Assembly (NCBI RefSeq): GCF_900143625.1
Contig: NZ_FRFF01000131.1
Coordinates: 62,001-126,000, forward strand
DNA length: 64,000 nucleotides
Direction of reading: 5' to 3'
Origin: Nocardiopsis sp. JB363
Lineage (GTDB): Bacteria; Actinomycetota; Actinomycetes; Streptosporangiales; Streptosporangiaceae
The notes beneath the pieces are model-generated. The model was not told the origin of the DNA and did not search any database. It saw only the letters and a program-made list of their open reading frames with translations. A program made the position numbers and the translations under genes. This document shows positions 8,821-17,274 of this stretch, in pieces (position 1 is the stretch's first letter; every line of letters starts with the position of its first letter).

Positions 8821-9839
8821 GCGAACGTCCCCTGCTGGCGATCAGCGTCGGCGACCCGGTCGGGATCGGCCCCGAGATCACCGTCCGCACCCTGGCCGAA
8901 CTCGGCGGCTCGGCGCCCGCGCGGGGGGTGGTGGTGGCCGATCCCGCGGTGCTGCGTCGAGCCGCCGCGGTGTGCTCCCTGGACGTGCGGGTGCGCGCGG
9001 TGGACCTGGAGGCGCTGCCCCCGGAAGAGTGCGGGGTGATCGACTGCCTGGACATCGGGGCGCTCGGGGAGACCGAACTCCCTTGGGGGAAGGTGGACGA
9101 GCGGGCCGGCCGGGCGGCGGTGCGGGCGGTCACGGTGGCCACCGAGGCGGCCATGGCGAGGAGGGTCGACGGGATCGTCACGGGCCCCATCAACAAGGAG
9201 GCCATCTGGGCGGCGGGCAGTGAACATCTGGGGCACACCGAGATGCTCGGGGCCCTGACCGGCACCGAGCGGCAGAACACCATGTTCCTGGTGCGCGGCA
9301 AGAGCATCTTCTTCGCCACCCGACACCTGTCTCTGCGGGAGGCCCTGGACCGGATCGGGGTGGAACAGCAGGGCGCGGCGATCGAGGAGGCGTTGACCGC
9401 GCTGCGGGTGTTCGGGCACGACGAACCGCACCTGGCGGTGGCGGCGCTCAACCCGCACGGGGGCGAGAACGGGGCGTTCGGCGATGAGGAGATCGCGCAC
9501 ATCGCCCCGGCGGTGGAACGGGCCCGCGCGGCGGGGGCGCGGGTCACCGGACCGGTCCCGGCGGACTCGGTCTTCCACCAGTTGCTCACCGGGCGGTTCG
9601 ACGGGGTGCTCTCGCAGTACCACGACCAAGGGCACATCGCCGCGAAGACCGTCGACTTCGACGGCACGATCTCGGTGACGGTGGGGTTGCCGATCCTGCG
9701 CACCTCGGTGGACCACGGCACCGCCTTCGACATCGCCGGGCAGGGGGTGGCCGACCCGGGCACGATGCGTTCGGCGTTCCTGCACGGCGCCGAACTGTCC
9801 CGCTACGCCCACCGGATCCGCGCCGAGTACGGCGGCTGA
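8817..9839 (+). CDS. pdxA2: 4-phospho-acid-sugar dehydrogenase, PdxA2 family
   Basis: This 340-residue protein of the PdxA family is NAD- and divalent-metal-dependent. The PdxA2 branch oxidises D-threonate 4-phosphate or D-erythronate 4-phosphate with decarboxylation to dihydroxyacetone phosphate. Seen are DPVGIGPEI at the N terminus, TGPINKEAIWAAG near residue 121, the metal-binding histidines in HLGHTEML and YHDQGHIAAK, and the C-terminal DHGTAFDIAG. GGAAGG precedes the ATG inside the kinase gene. Coupling to the DUF1537 kinase and linkage to GntP argue for PdxA2 rather than the pyridoxine enzyme. A weak hairpin (9845-9861) follows. Confidence 0.88.
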   Translation: MSERPLLAISVGDPVGIGPEITVRTLAELGGSAPARGVVVADPAVLRRAAAVCSLDVRVRAVDLEALPPEECGVIDCLDIGALGETELPWGKVDERAGRAAVRAVTVATEAAMARRVDGIVTGPINKEAIWAAGSEHLGHTEMLGALTGTERQNTMFLVRGKSIFFATRHLSLREALDRIGVEQQGAAIEEALTALRVFGHDEPHLAVAALNPHGGENGAFGDEEIAHIAPAVERARAAGARVTGPVPADSVFHQLLTGRFDGVLSQYHDQGHIAAKTVDFDGTISVTVGLPILRTSVDHGTAFDIAGQGVADPGTMRSAFLHGAELSRYAHRIRAEYGG

Positions 9840-9871
9840 ACCGGCCGGGGGCGGGCCCCGGACCCACCGAC

Positions 9872-10312
9872 TCACGACCTCCGAGGAATTCCGGAGACCG
9901 CGCGGCACGCCAGGGTGAGCGCTACGGCGTCCTCGATGACCGCGCCCTCCCAGGCCGGGCGGGACTCGCTCCACCAGGAACGCCACCGCACCCCCACCAC
10001 GGCGCCCACCGGAGCGGCCGCCGCGGCGACGACGGCGGCCGGGAGCACGGGACCGCCCAGGTGTCGGGCGAGCAGAGCCCCGCCCCAGGCTCCACCGAGC
10101 ACGCGCGACAGCAGGGCCGGCGCCGCCGTGCGGGGCGGGATGCCCGGCGCCTTGTCCACCGCGAACTCACCGGCGATGGTCAGCGCCAACAGACCGCGTC
10201 GCGACGTTCGTTCCTCGCGGGCCCACAGCGGTGCGCAGGGGCCCAGGGTGCTGCGCGCACCCGCGGCCAGCCCCAGGGCCAGGGAACGCGACAGGATCCG
10301 GGATGTGCTCAT
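9872..10312 (-). CDS. conserved hypothetical membrane protein (DUF4126-like)
   Basis: This small 146-residue Ala/Gly-rich protein has hydrophobic segments around residues 8-25, 55-75 and 85-105, a conserved ARSTLGPCAPLWA stretch, and an E-x-x-x-D pattern (EFAVDKAP). The layout resembles DUF4126-type membrane proteins, but I do not recognise it with certainty. The start is decided by GGAGGCGATC directly before ATG 10312. It converges with pdxA2. No function is assigned. Confidence 0.6.
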   Translation of the reverse strand: MSTSRILSRSLALGLAAGARSTLGPCAPLWAREERTSRRGLLALTIAGEFAVDKAPGIPPRTAAPALLSRVLGGAWGGALLARHLGGPVLPAAVVAAAAAPVGAVVGVRWRSWWSESRPAWEGAVIEDAVALTLACRAVSGIPRRS

Positions 10313-10477
10313 GATCGCCTCCTCGACGTGGCTGCGGCGAGTATCGCACCGATCCCCGCACCGGCACCGAACGACGTGCGGGGCACCTGTGTCCCGGGCA
10401 TGGAGCGGTTCGATCCGCAAGGCAGAGCCTGACACCCGCGGTCCGAAAGCGGGGCGACCGCTGGGAACGGGCCCGGG

Positions 10478-11479
10478 TCAGGGGTCCACGTGCAGGGCGT
10501 GGACGCCCTCGGTGGTGGCCAGGACGATGACATCGTCGGGGGCCGCCACCAGGTCCTCCAGTTCACCCGGCCAGGTCCCCGGGACCTCCGTCACCGGTTG
10601 CCCCGGTCGGTCCAGCCATCGCACCCGCAGGTGGTCCAGGTACCAGCCGCCCAGCCCTTCGGGGCGGGCGTCCTCCTCCTGGTAGACGGCGACCGCCTCA
10701 CCGGCCCACTCCACCAGCGAGGTCAGGGTGCGCGGACCGCCGAGTTCGGCGACCAGCTCCAGGTCGGGCAGGGAGTGCACGCGCCCGGCGACCGCGAGCA
10801 GAGAGCGCCCGCCCACGCGGGCGGCCACCGTCTCGGAGTCGGCGTGGCTCTCCACCTCGCCCAGGTATTCGCCGTCCTCCAGGCGGTAGACCCGCTCGCG
10901 GGGGTGCTCGTAGTCGGCGAGGATGACCGGGTCGAACCCCGGATCCTGACCGGGCGCCACCAGGTAGTCTCCGGCGAACGACATCCGTTCGCCACGGGCC
11001 TCGTGGCCGGGTCTGGAGTCGGCCAGGTCCGGCACGGTCGCCCCGGTGTAGGGGTCCACCGCCCACCATCGGGTGCCGCCGTCGCCGTCCTCACCGAAGA
11101 GGAAGACCACCGCCTCCTTGTCCACCACCCGCAGGGCGACGTCGTCGGGCCACCGCTCCCCCGGCTCGGCCAGGTCGGTCTCCAGCAACGGACTGCCGGT
11201 GCGGGGGTCGCGCACGCTCACCGACCGGCGCGAGGCCTGGACCAGGACGGTGCCCGGCCAGTCCTCGCCCTCGGGGGCCACCGCCAGGTTGACCGGTCCC
11301 TGGGCCTCGAAGGCGGTGCCCAGGGGACGCAGCGAACGGGCGTCGAAGGCCCGCGCCTCGTAGCGTGACTTGCGCGGATCGGTGCTGAGGTCCACGTCGC
11401 CGTGCACGAGGACCGTCCGGTCCGCCAGGAACAGGCGCGGAAACCGCAACCCCCTGCGCCACAGCCGTTCCGCGCGCAC
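10478..11479 (-). CDS. hypothetical beta-propeller-like protein
   Basis: This 333-residue protein is acidic, without a signal peptide or membrane segment. It is rich in repeating patterns such as V-x-V-R-D-P-x-T-G-S-P-L and W-A-V-D-P-Y-T-G-A, which are typical of PQQ/WD-type beta-propeller blades. It may be a cytoplasmic binding or scaffolding protein; no catalytic motif is seen. GTG 11479 is preceded by GGGGAGGG at good spacing. No close neighbour suggests a pathway. Confidence 0.6.
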   Translation of the reverse strand: MRAERLWRRGLRFPRLFLADRTVLVHGDVDLSTDPRKSRYEARAFDARSLRPLGTAFEAQGPVNLAVAPEGEDWPGTVLVQASRRSVSVRDPRTGSPLLETDLAEPGERWPDDVALRVVDKEAVVFLFGEDGDGGTRWWAVDPYTGATVPDLADSRPGHEARGERMSFAGDYLVAPGQDPGFDPVILADYEHPRERVYRLEDGEYLGEVESHADSETVAARVGGRSLLAVAGRVHSLPDLELVAELGGPRTLTSLVEWAGEAVAVYQEEDARPEGLGGWYLDHLRVRWLDRPGQPVTEVPGTWPGELEDLVAAPDDVIVLATTEGVHALHVDP

Positions 11480-11542
11480 GAGTCGCCCTCCCCGTCGTCC
11501 CTGGGTACTTCCACGCCAACACGACGTTATCTGTTGCGGCGA

Positions 11543-11648
11543 GGGGCCGTCCTCCCCTTGGGGAAGACGGCCCCGACGACCGGACCACATCGCTCGTTCG
11601 GTAACGGTACCGGAAGCGGGGCGGTCTTCCCCGGGGAGAGCCGCCCCG
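11543..11648. other. two strong hairpins in a divergent intergenic region
   Basis: The first hairpin (11543-11574) pairs GGGGCCGTC with GACGGCCCC around an inner TCCCC/GGGGA stem, about 15 bp with one mismatch. The second (11618-11647) pairs GGGGCGG with CCGCCCC around an inner CCCCGGGG. They lie between a minus-strand and a plus-strand gene start, where terminators are not expected. They could be an unannotated small RNA, attenuators or the remnant of a lost gene. Confidence 0.5.
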
Positions 11649-11759
11649 TCGTGCGTCTCCCGATCGAGTCGCTCCAGGAGGTACCGGAATCGTCTGGAAC
11701 GCGGCTGGGAACTCTGACAGACTCCGGGCCATCGGTGGTGAGCGAAGGAGGCACGGGAC

Positions 11760-12179
11760 GTGGTTCAGGTGAGTGTGTGCGCGGCCGAGGACTTGGAACG
11801 CACCGAGGTGCTGGAGCTGTACGGGGCGGTCGGTTGGACCGCCTACACCGAGGCGCCCGAGGTGCTGATACGGGCGTTGGGCGGGTCGCACCGGCTGGTC
11901 GTCGCGCGCCGGGAGGGTCACCTCGTGGGCTTGGCCCGATCGATTTCGGACGGCGCCACGGTGGTCCACGTCCAGGACGTACTGGTCCACCCCGACGAAC
12001 AGCGCACCGGCCTGGGTCGGCGGCTGATGGACGAATTGTTCGCCGGGTACGAGGGCGTCCGACAGCGGCTGCTGCTCACCGATGACGAGGACGGCCAACG
12101 CGCCTTCTACGAGGCGTTGGGTTTCGTGGCGGCACACGACCACCGGCCACCGCTGCGGTCCTTCGTACGGTTCGACTGA
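11760..12179 (+). CDS. GNAT family N-acetyltransferase
   Basis: This 139-residue acetyl-CoA-dependent acetyltransferase has motif A visible as VLVHPDEQRTGLGRRLM near residues 73-89, preceded by the beta-strand LVGLARSISDG. The C-terminal AFYEALGFVAA is motif B. The GTG start has AGGAGG about eight bases upstream. The acceptor substrate cannot be predicted. A 13-bp-stem terminator follows. Confidence 0.82.
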   Translation: MVQVSVCAAEDLERTEVLELYGAVGWTAYTEAPEVLIRALGGSHRLVVARREGHLVGLARSISDGATVVHVQDVLVHPDEQRTGLGRRLMDELFAGYEGVRQRLLLTDDEDGQRAFYEALGFVAAHDHRPPLRSFVRFD

Positions 12180-12270
12180 GCCCTCGGTCCAGGCCGGCGC
12201 GTTCGGGCTCCGGGTGGAGACGGGCGCCCGTGAGCGATCGGGGGTCGAGAAGGACTCTTGGGCAAAGACG

Positions 12271-12300
12271 GCGGGCCGACTCCCGAAGGAGTCGGCCCGC
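12271..12300. terminator. bidirectional hairpin between convergent genes
   Basis: GCGGGCCGACTCC (12271-12283) is perfectly complementary to GGAGTCGGCCCGC (12288-12300) with a CGAA loop. It separates the GNAT gene from the convergent aminopeptidase gene. Confidence 0.85.
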
Positions 12301-12316
12301 CGAACCGTCCCAGGTG

Positions 12317-13810
12317 CTAGCGCGGCAGACGCTCGGCCAGCCAGGCCTCGACATCGGCCGAGGAACGCGGCAGACCGGCCGACATGACGGTGCGGCCCTC
12401 CTCGGTGACCAGGACGTCGTCCTCGATGCGCACGCCGATGCCGCGCAGCTCCTCGGGGACGGTCAGGTCGTCGGGCTGGAAGTACAGGCCCGGCTCGACG
12501 GTGAGCACCATGCCCGCCTTCAGGTCGCCGTACAGGTGCGTCTCCTGGCGGGAGACCGCGCAGTCGTGCACGTCCAGACCGAGCATGTGGCCGGTGCCGT
12601 GCAGGGTGTAGCGGCGCTGCAGGCCCAGCTCCAGGACGCGCTCGACCGGACCCTCCAGCAGGCCCCACTCGACCAGGCCCTCGGCCAGCACGCGCTGGGA
12701 GGCCTCGTGGAAGGCGGTGAAGGGCTTGCCCGGAGCGACGGCGGCGATACCGGCCTCCTGGGCCGCGTACACCAGGTCGTAGACCTTGCGCTGCAGGTCG
12801 GTGAAGGTGCCCGAGACCGGCATGGTGCGGGTGACGTCGGCGGTGTAGAGGGTGGTGGTCTCCACGCCGGCGTCCAGCAGCAGCAGGTCGCCCTCGCGCA
12901 CGGGGCCGTCGTTGCGGGTCCAGTGCAGGGTGGTGGCGTTGGCGCCGGAGGCGGCGATGGTGCCGTAGCCGACGTCGTTGCCCTCCACACGGGCCCGCAG
13001 GAAGAAGGTGCCCTCGACGTAGCGCTCGGAGGTGTCCTTGGCCTGCGGCAGCGCCTTGGCCACGTCACCGAAGCCGCGCGTGGTGGCGTCCACGGCCAGC
13101 TGAAGCTGGGCGACCTCCCACTCGTCCTTGACCAGGCGGTGGTCGGCCAGGGCGACGCCCAGGTCCTCGTCGAGCTTGACGGACTTGGCGCGGGACTCCT
13201 CGTCGGTGTCGGCGCGCAGCTCGTCCACGACGGTGTCGAGTTCGGTGTCGTGGCCGCGCACGATGCGCGTGGTGACGGCGTCGTCGGCGCGCAGGGCCGC
13301 GGGCAGGGTGCGCACGTCGGCGGTGGCCACGCCCAGCAGGACGGCGGCCTCCTCCAGGCTGTTGCGACGGCCGGTCCACAGCTCGCCGTAGCCACCGAGC
13401 CAGAACTCACCGTTGTCGCGGTTGGAGCGCGGCTTGAGGTAGAGCGTCACCTCGTGGCCGCCGCCCGCCTTCGGGGTGAGCACGAGGCAGTTGCCGTCGG
13501 TGGTGTCACCGGTCAGGTAGGCGTAGTTCGTGGCGGCACGGAAGGGGTACTCGGTGTCGTTGGAGCGGGTCAGGAGCTGACCGGAGGGGATGACCAGGCG
13601 GTCGCCGGGGAAGGCGGCGCCGAGCGTCTCGCGGCGGCGAGCGGTGTGCTCGGCCTGCTCGATCGGCTCCAGGTCGCGCATCTCGGTGTCGGCCCAACCG
13701 GTGCTCATCCACCCGGCGAGCTCGTCGGAGACCGACTGCGCCTGGCCGTTCTTGCGTGGACTGAACACGGGGGCGTCCGTCTCGGCCTGGGGGCGCTGCT
13801 GCTCGCTCAC
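12317..13810 (-). CDS. pepP: Xaa-Pro aminopeptidase (M24B)
   Basis: This 497-residue cytosolic metallo-aminopeptidase releases N-terminal residues preceding proline. The C-terminal pita-bread domain shows the metal ligands in LLLDAGVET, HGTGHMLGLDVHD, MVLTVEPGLYF and GIGVRIEDDVLVT. The N-terminal domain is the aminopeptidase P type. GTG 13810 is chosen for GAGGAGAG eight bases upstream and because the sequence before it is low-complexity. The length matches actinobacterial PepP (about 490). It converges with the GNAT gene and is downstream of a second GNAT gene on the same strand. Confidence 0.9.
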   Translation of the reverse strand: MSEQQRPQAETDAPVFSPRKNGQAQSVSDELAGWMSTGWADTEMRDLEPIEQAEHTARRRETLGAAFPGDRLVIPSGQLLTRSNDTEYPFRAATNYAYLTGDTTDGNCLVLTPKAGGGHEVTLYLKPRSNRDNGEFWLGGYGELWTGRRNSLEEAAVLLGVATADVRTLPAALRADDAVTTRIVRGHDTELDTVVDELRADTDEESRAKSVKLDEDLGVALADHRLVKDEWEVAQLQLAVDATTRGFGDVAKALPQAKDTSERYVEGTFFLRARVEGNDVGYGTIAASGANATTLHWTRNDGPVREGDLLLLDAGVETTTLYTADVTRTMPVSGTFTDLQRKVYDLVYAAQEAGIAAVAPGKPFTAFHEASQRVLAEGLVEWGLLEGPVERVLELGLQRRYTLHGTGHMLGLDVHDCAVSRQETHLYGDLKAGMVLTVEPGLYFQPDDLTVPEELRGIGVRIEDDVLVTEEGRTVMSAGLPRSSADVEAWLAERLPR

Positions 13811-13961
13811 TTCGTGACTCTCCTCGTCGAGTTCGTCGAAAGGGTGGAAAGCGGTGACCTGGCCGCCGGCTGCGGCCGCCCCTCCATCGTAGAGGGCGGG
13901 GAGGGGCCGTGCCCGCCCGGGGACATAGCGCTCCCCATAACGTCCGCGCCCCTCGCCGGGG

Positions 13962-14528
13962 TCAGGCGTACAGGTCGTGGGCGAAGGGGACGGCCTTGGG
14001 GTAGGGCAGGTCATCGATGGTGGTCGGGTCCACCCACCGGTAGCCGATCCGTTCGTACAGGGCCACGGCCTCGGGCTGGGAGGGCCCGGTGAAGAGCATC
14101 ACGGAGCTGTAGCCGAGGTCGCGCGCGGCGTCCTCCAACGCGGTCATGATGAGCCGGCCCAGACCCTTGCGGCGGTGTCGCGCGGAGGTCCAGATCCGTT
14201 TGAACTCGACCGTGCCCGGCGTTCCGTCCGGCGCCGGACGGTAGGGACGCAGCGCGCCACCGGCGACGATCTCACCGTTCGACTCGGCCAGGACCAGGCG
14301 ACCCAAGGGCGCGACGAAGTCGGTGACGGGGTAGCGGCCCAGTTCGTTGGCGGCGCCCTCGGCTCCGTAGCGTTCGGTGTACTCGCCCAGGAGACCGTCG
14401 AGCAACCCTTGGACGCGGGGGTCGTCGTGCTCCACCCGCAGCATCCGCACCCGCCCGAGTTCGAGCCCGGTGGTCTCGGTCCGTGCCGTCTCGGTCCGCG
14501 CCGTCTCGGTCCGCGCCGTCTCGGTCAT
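13962..14528 (-). CDS. GNAT family N-acetyltransferase with repeated N-terminus
   Basis: This 188-residue acetyltransferase has the acetyl-CoA-binding segment RHRRKGLGRLIM near residues 121-132 and a C-terminal GYSSVMLFTGPSQPEA followed by LYERIGYRWVDP. The first 19 residues are four near-identical TETAR units encoded by a 15-bp DNA repeat, probably disordered and length-variable. ATG 14528 has GGAGGGG eight bases upstream. A later start, after the repeat, cannot be excluded. The substrate is unknown. Confidence 0.82.
   Translation of the reverse strand: MTETARTETARTETARTETTGLELGRVRMLRVEHDDPRVQGLLDGLLGEYTERYGAEGAANELGRYPVTDFVAPLGRLVLAESNGEIVAGGALRPYRPAPDGTPGTVEFKRIWTSARHRRKGLGRLIMTALEDAARDLGYSSVMLFTGPSQPEAVALYERIGYRWVDPTTIDDLPYPKAVPFAHDLYA
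14472..14526. repeat. 15-bp tandem repeat inside the GNAT gene start
   Basis: The unit TCGGTCCGCGCCGTC is repeated about three and a half times with one substitution. It encodes the TETAR peptide repeats on the minus strand. The copy number is likely to vary between strains through slippage. Confidence 0.7.
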
Positions 14529-14696
14529 GGTGATTCCCCTCCCCCACGTTCACACCCACGCGATCCGGGAACGGTTCCCGACTCGGCGTGGGCGTCGCCA
14601 TCGTCCGCCGGAATACTACGGCCCGGCATCGGCGGCCCGGTTGTCGTGTTACGCACAGATGAGCCCCCGCTTGCCCCGTTCTCACATGGGTCTGGT

Positions 14697-14702
14697 TAGT
14701 GT
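14697..14702 (+). promoter_or_regulatory. -10 box of a probable leaderless transcript
   Basis: TAGTGT lies six bases before ATG 14709, so transcription would begin at or near the A of the start codon. No Shine-Dalgarno is seen, which supports a leaderless mRNA and decides the start. Confidence 0.45.
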
Positions 14703-14708
14703 GTGCCC

Positions 14709-15806
14709 ATGTCAGTCACCGAACGCATCCTGCTGGGACCGGGGCCGAGCAACCCCTACCCCGAGGCGACCCTGGGCCTGGCCGCCCCTCTCCTCGGGCA
14801 CCTCGACCCGGAGTTCGTCGCCATGTTGGAACGCGCCTGTGGACGGCTGCGTTCCCTGTGGGGCACCGAGAACCCGCTCACACTACCGCTCTCGGGCACC
14901 GGTTCCCTGGGCATGGAGGCGGCCTTCGCCAACACCGTGCGCCCCGGCGACCAGGTGGTCGTCGCCGTCAACGGGCTGTTCGGTGAACGCATGTGCGAGG
15001 TCGCCTCGCGCTACGGCGCGCACGTGATCCGCGTGGACCACGAGTGGGGCCGTCCCGTGGACACCCAGCGGGTGCTGGACGCGCACCCCGCGCCCGCCCT
15101 GGTCGCGGCGGTGCACGCCGAGACCTCCACCGGTGTGGTCAGCGACATCGGCGCCCTGGGCCGGGCACTGCGCGAGCGCTCCGAGGAGACCCTGCTGCTG
15201 GCCGACTGCGTCACCTCCCTGGGCGGCATGCCCATGGACCTGGACGAGTGGCGGGTCGACATCGCCTACTCCGGCACCCAGAAGTGTCTGGGCGTGGCTC
15301 CGGGGCTGGCGCCCTTCACCTTCTCCGAACGCGCTTGGGAACAGCGGGTCCCCTCCCCTCCGGTCTGGTACCTGGATCTGGGGTTGCTCGGCGCGTACGT
15401 GCGCGGCGGACCGGGCGGTCGCGCCTACCACCACACCGCCCCCACCGCGATGGTGGCCTCCTTGGACGCGGCGCTCGCCCGCATCGAGGAGGAGGGTATG
15501 GAGGCCGTGGCCGCCCGCCACGCGACGGCCGGCGCGCGCCTGCGCGAGGGCCTGCAGGAGATGGGGCTGGAACTGTTCGCCGAGGAGGGCCACCGTCTGT
15601 CGCAGTTGACGTCGGTGCGGGTCCCCGAGGGCGTGGATTCGGGCAAGGTTCGTGAGCGACTGCTGCGCGAGTACGACCTGGAGATCGGCGCGGGTGTGGG
15701 CCCCTACGCGTCGACGGTGTGGCGGATCGGGCTGATGGGCCACAACGCCCGTCTGGACCGGGTCGAGCTGGTGCTGGCGGCGCTGCGCCGCGTCCTGGGC
15801 CGCTAG
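14709..15806 (+). CDS. class V PLP aminotransferase (alanine--glyoxylate type)
   Basis: This 365-residue PLP enzyme belongs to the serine-pyruvate/alanine-glyoxylate aminotransferase family. The N-terminal LLGPGPSNPYPEA, the DCVTSLGGMP block with the PLP-binding Asp, and YSGTQKCLG with the Schiff-base Lys near residue 191 are clear. The C-terminal RIGLMGHNAR binds the substrate carboxylate in relatives. It transfers an amino group from alanine or serine to glyoxylate, or a similar pair. ATG 14709 is preferred over GTG 14703 because a -10 box sits just upstream. Confidence 0.88.
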   Translation: MSVTERILLGPGPSNPYPEATLGLAAPLLGHLDPEFVAMLERACGRLRSLWGTENPLTLPLSGTGSLGMEAAFANTVRPGDQVVVAVNGLFGERMCEVASRYGAHVIRVDHEWGRPVDTQRVLDAHPAPALVAAVHAETSTGVVSDIGALGRALRERSEETLLLADCVTSLGGMPMDLDEWRVDIAYSGTQKCLGVAPGLAPFTFSERAWEQRVPSPPVWYLDLGLLGAYVRGGPGGRAYHHTAPTAMVASLDAALARIEEEGMEAVAARHATAGARLREGLQEMGLELFAEEGHRLSQLTSVRVPEGVDSGKVRERLLREYDLEIGAGVGPYASTVWRIGLMGHNARLDRVELVLAALRRVLGR

Positions 15807-15829
15807 GTACCTTGCCGGGTCGCGGACCG

Positions 15830-15850
15830 CGACGCCTTCCCCGGGCGTCG
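15830..15850. terminator. short hairpin between convergent genes
   Basis: CGACGCC (15830-15836) pairs with GGCGTCG (15844-15850). It separates the aminotransferase gene from the small membrane protein gene on the other strand. Confidence 0.5.
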
Positions 15851-15870
15851 ACGGCCCTGACCCTGTTCGG

Positions 15871-16110
15871 CTATTCGGCGTTGGGACCGTAACGGTTGTC
15901 GTGGTCGCGGGGGTCGTCCGGGTCGGCGATGTTGCCCAGTGTCATGGCGATCGGCGGTAGGACCGAGGCCACCGCGCCCATCGCCACCGCCCATCCGGTC
16001 CCGAAGAGGTAATAGACGGGCACGGACCCGGCGAACAGCACCAGGCACGTTCCCATGAGGAGCCCGTACCACAGCTTCCTGCGTTTGATGAGATCACCCC
16101 CGAGCGTCAC
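15871..16110 (-). CDS. small membrane protein, DUF3099 type
   Basis: This 79-residue protein has two hydrophobic helices (about 15-34 and 39-59) with the pattern GLLMGTCLVLF followed by AMGAVASVLPPIAM, matching actinobacterial DUF3099 proteins. A charged N terminus (KRRK) and a hydrophilic DPDDPRDHD tail flank them. It is an inner membrane protein of unknown role. The GTG start is weakly supported, with no clear Shine-Dalgarno. It lies 21 bases upstream of the DUF2236 gene's stop codon's neighbourhood and is not obviously in an operon. Confidence 0.7.
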   Translation of the reverse strand: MTLGGDLIKRRKLWYGLLMGTCLVLFAGSVPVYYLFGTGWAVAMGAVASVLPPIAMTLGNIADPDDPRDHDNRYGPNAE

Positions 16111-16131
16111 CGATCGGGCCTTGACCTCAGA

Positions 16132-17094
16132 CTATCCACTCTGGTCGGCGCCCTCGGGGGCCTCCGCGCCCACGCGACGCGCGGTGGCCAGGGCCGGCCG
16201 CGGTGGGCTGAACCGGGTCAGCGAACGCAACGCGCCGGCGCCGTTCTCCATCCGGTATCCGGCGTCCAGCAGACGCTGTTTGGCCTCCTCGGCGCTGAGC
16301 ACGGTGGCCTCGTCGAAGATCCTGTTGTAGAAGCGCTCGGGCACCCGGTTGAGCCCGGAACGCAACAGGCTCAGGCTCGCGGTGGCGGCGGTGGCCGCGC
16401 CGGGGGTCTGGGGGATCATCCCGTAGGCACGACGCGCCCAGGCCGGCAGGGTCGTGTAGGCCAGGGCTCCCACCGGGAACCACAGCGGTTTGAGCGGGGC
16501 CAGCCAGGCCAGCCGTTCGGGCACCTTGGGCCACATCAGGAAGCGGACCGCTTGTCGGGCCTCTTCGGTGACCCGGAGTTCGGGGCGCACGGCCGCCAGG
16601 TAGCGGCGCATGTCGGCGACGCTGCGCGGCACGTCGTCGCGGGACAGCCCCACGTAGGCGGCGGTGCGCGACTGTTCGTCCAGGTAGCGGTCCATCTCGG
16701 CGGGGCTCAGGTCCAGCCCGGAGCGCACCGTGGTCTCCAGGTAGGACGACACCTCCGCGCAGTGCACCCACACCAACAGGTCGTGCTGGTCGACCCGGTG
16801 CGGGCGCCCGGTGGCGGGATCGGTGAAGCTCAGGGCGCGGTGCACGCGCCGCACGTGTTCGCCCAGGGTGTCGGCCTCGGTGTGACTGCCGTAGGTGGTG
16901 ACCGCGATGAAGTGGGCGGTGCGCAGCAGGCGGCCGGTGGGGTCGCTTCGAAAGTCCGATCGCTGCCACACCCCCTGCATGGCGATCGGGTGCAGGGCCT
17001 GGAGCATCAGGGCGCGCACACCGGCCACCCACATCGACCGGTCCAGGTGTACGCGCCAGGTGACGCTCTCGGGGGCGGCGACCGTCGGGTGCAT
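16132..17094 (-). CDS. DUF2236 (MpaB/rubber oxygenase-like) protein
   Basis: This 320-residue helical protein of the DUF2236 family includes heme-dependent latex-clearing and MpaB-like oxygenases. The family signature is seen as ALMLQALHPIAMQGVW near residues 25-40, the H-x-E histidine region in TYGSHTEAD, and HDLLVWVHCAEV near 122. The conserved histidines suggest heme or metal binding; the substrate is unknown. ATG 17094 follows GGAGGAG at six bases, so it is strongly supported. A second overlapping frame of similar length is a GC-rich shadow. Confidence 0.82.
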   Translation of the reverse strand: MHPTVAAPESVTWRVHLDRSMWVAGVRALMLQALHPIAMQGVWQRSDFRSDPTGRLLRTAHFIAVTTYGSHTEADTLGEHVRRVHRALSFTDPATGRPHRVDQHDLLVWVHCAEVSSYLETTVRSGLDLSPAEMDRYLDEQSRTAAYVGLSRDDVPRSVADMRRYLAAVRPELRVTEEARQAVRFLMWPKVPERLAWLAPLKPLWFPVGALAYTTLPAWARRAYGMIPQTPGAATAATASLSLLRSGLNRVPERFYNRIFDEATVLSAEEAKQRLLDAGYRMENGAGALRSLTRFSPPRPALATARRVGAEAPEGADQSG

Positions 17095-17230
17095 CCACTC
17101 TCCTCCGGGTAGGCGCGAAGGGGGTCCGCGCCGGGTTCGGACGGTGCGGCGGGGTTCCCACGATACGAGAGCCTGCCCGGTCCGTCCCGCTATGGGGGCG
17201 TTCCCACCGATCCGTGACGTACACACGATC

Positions 17231-17270
17231 GAACCGGGAACCCGCCCAGGGACGGCCGGGTCCCCGGTTC
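17231..17270 (-). terminator. hairpin after the response regulator gene
   Basis: GAACCGGGAACCC (17231-17243) pairs with GGGTCCCCGGTTC (17258-17270) with one mismatch, four bases past the response-regulator stop. Confidence 0.65.
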
Positions 17271-17274
17271 GGGT

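Noticed and set aside
12230..14092. A 620-codon plus-strand frame opposite the aminopeptidase
   Set aside because: It is a GC-rich antisense shadow. The minus strand carries clear M24 motifs and proper codon bias.
16127..17224. An Arg/Pro-rich minus-strand frame overlapping the DUF2236 gene
   Set aside because: It has no recognisable domain, while the adjacent frame shows the DUF2236 signature and a GGAGGAG-supported start.
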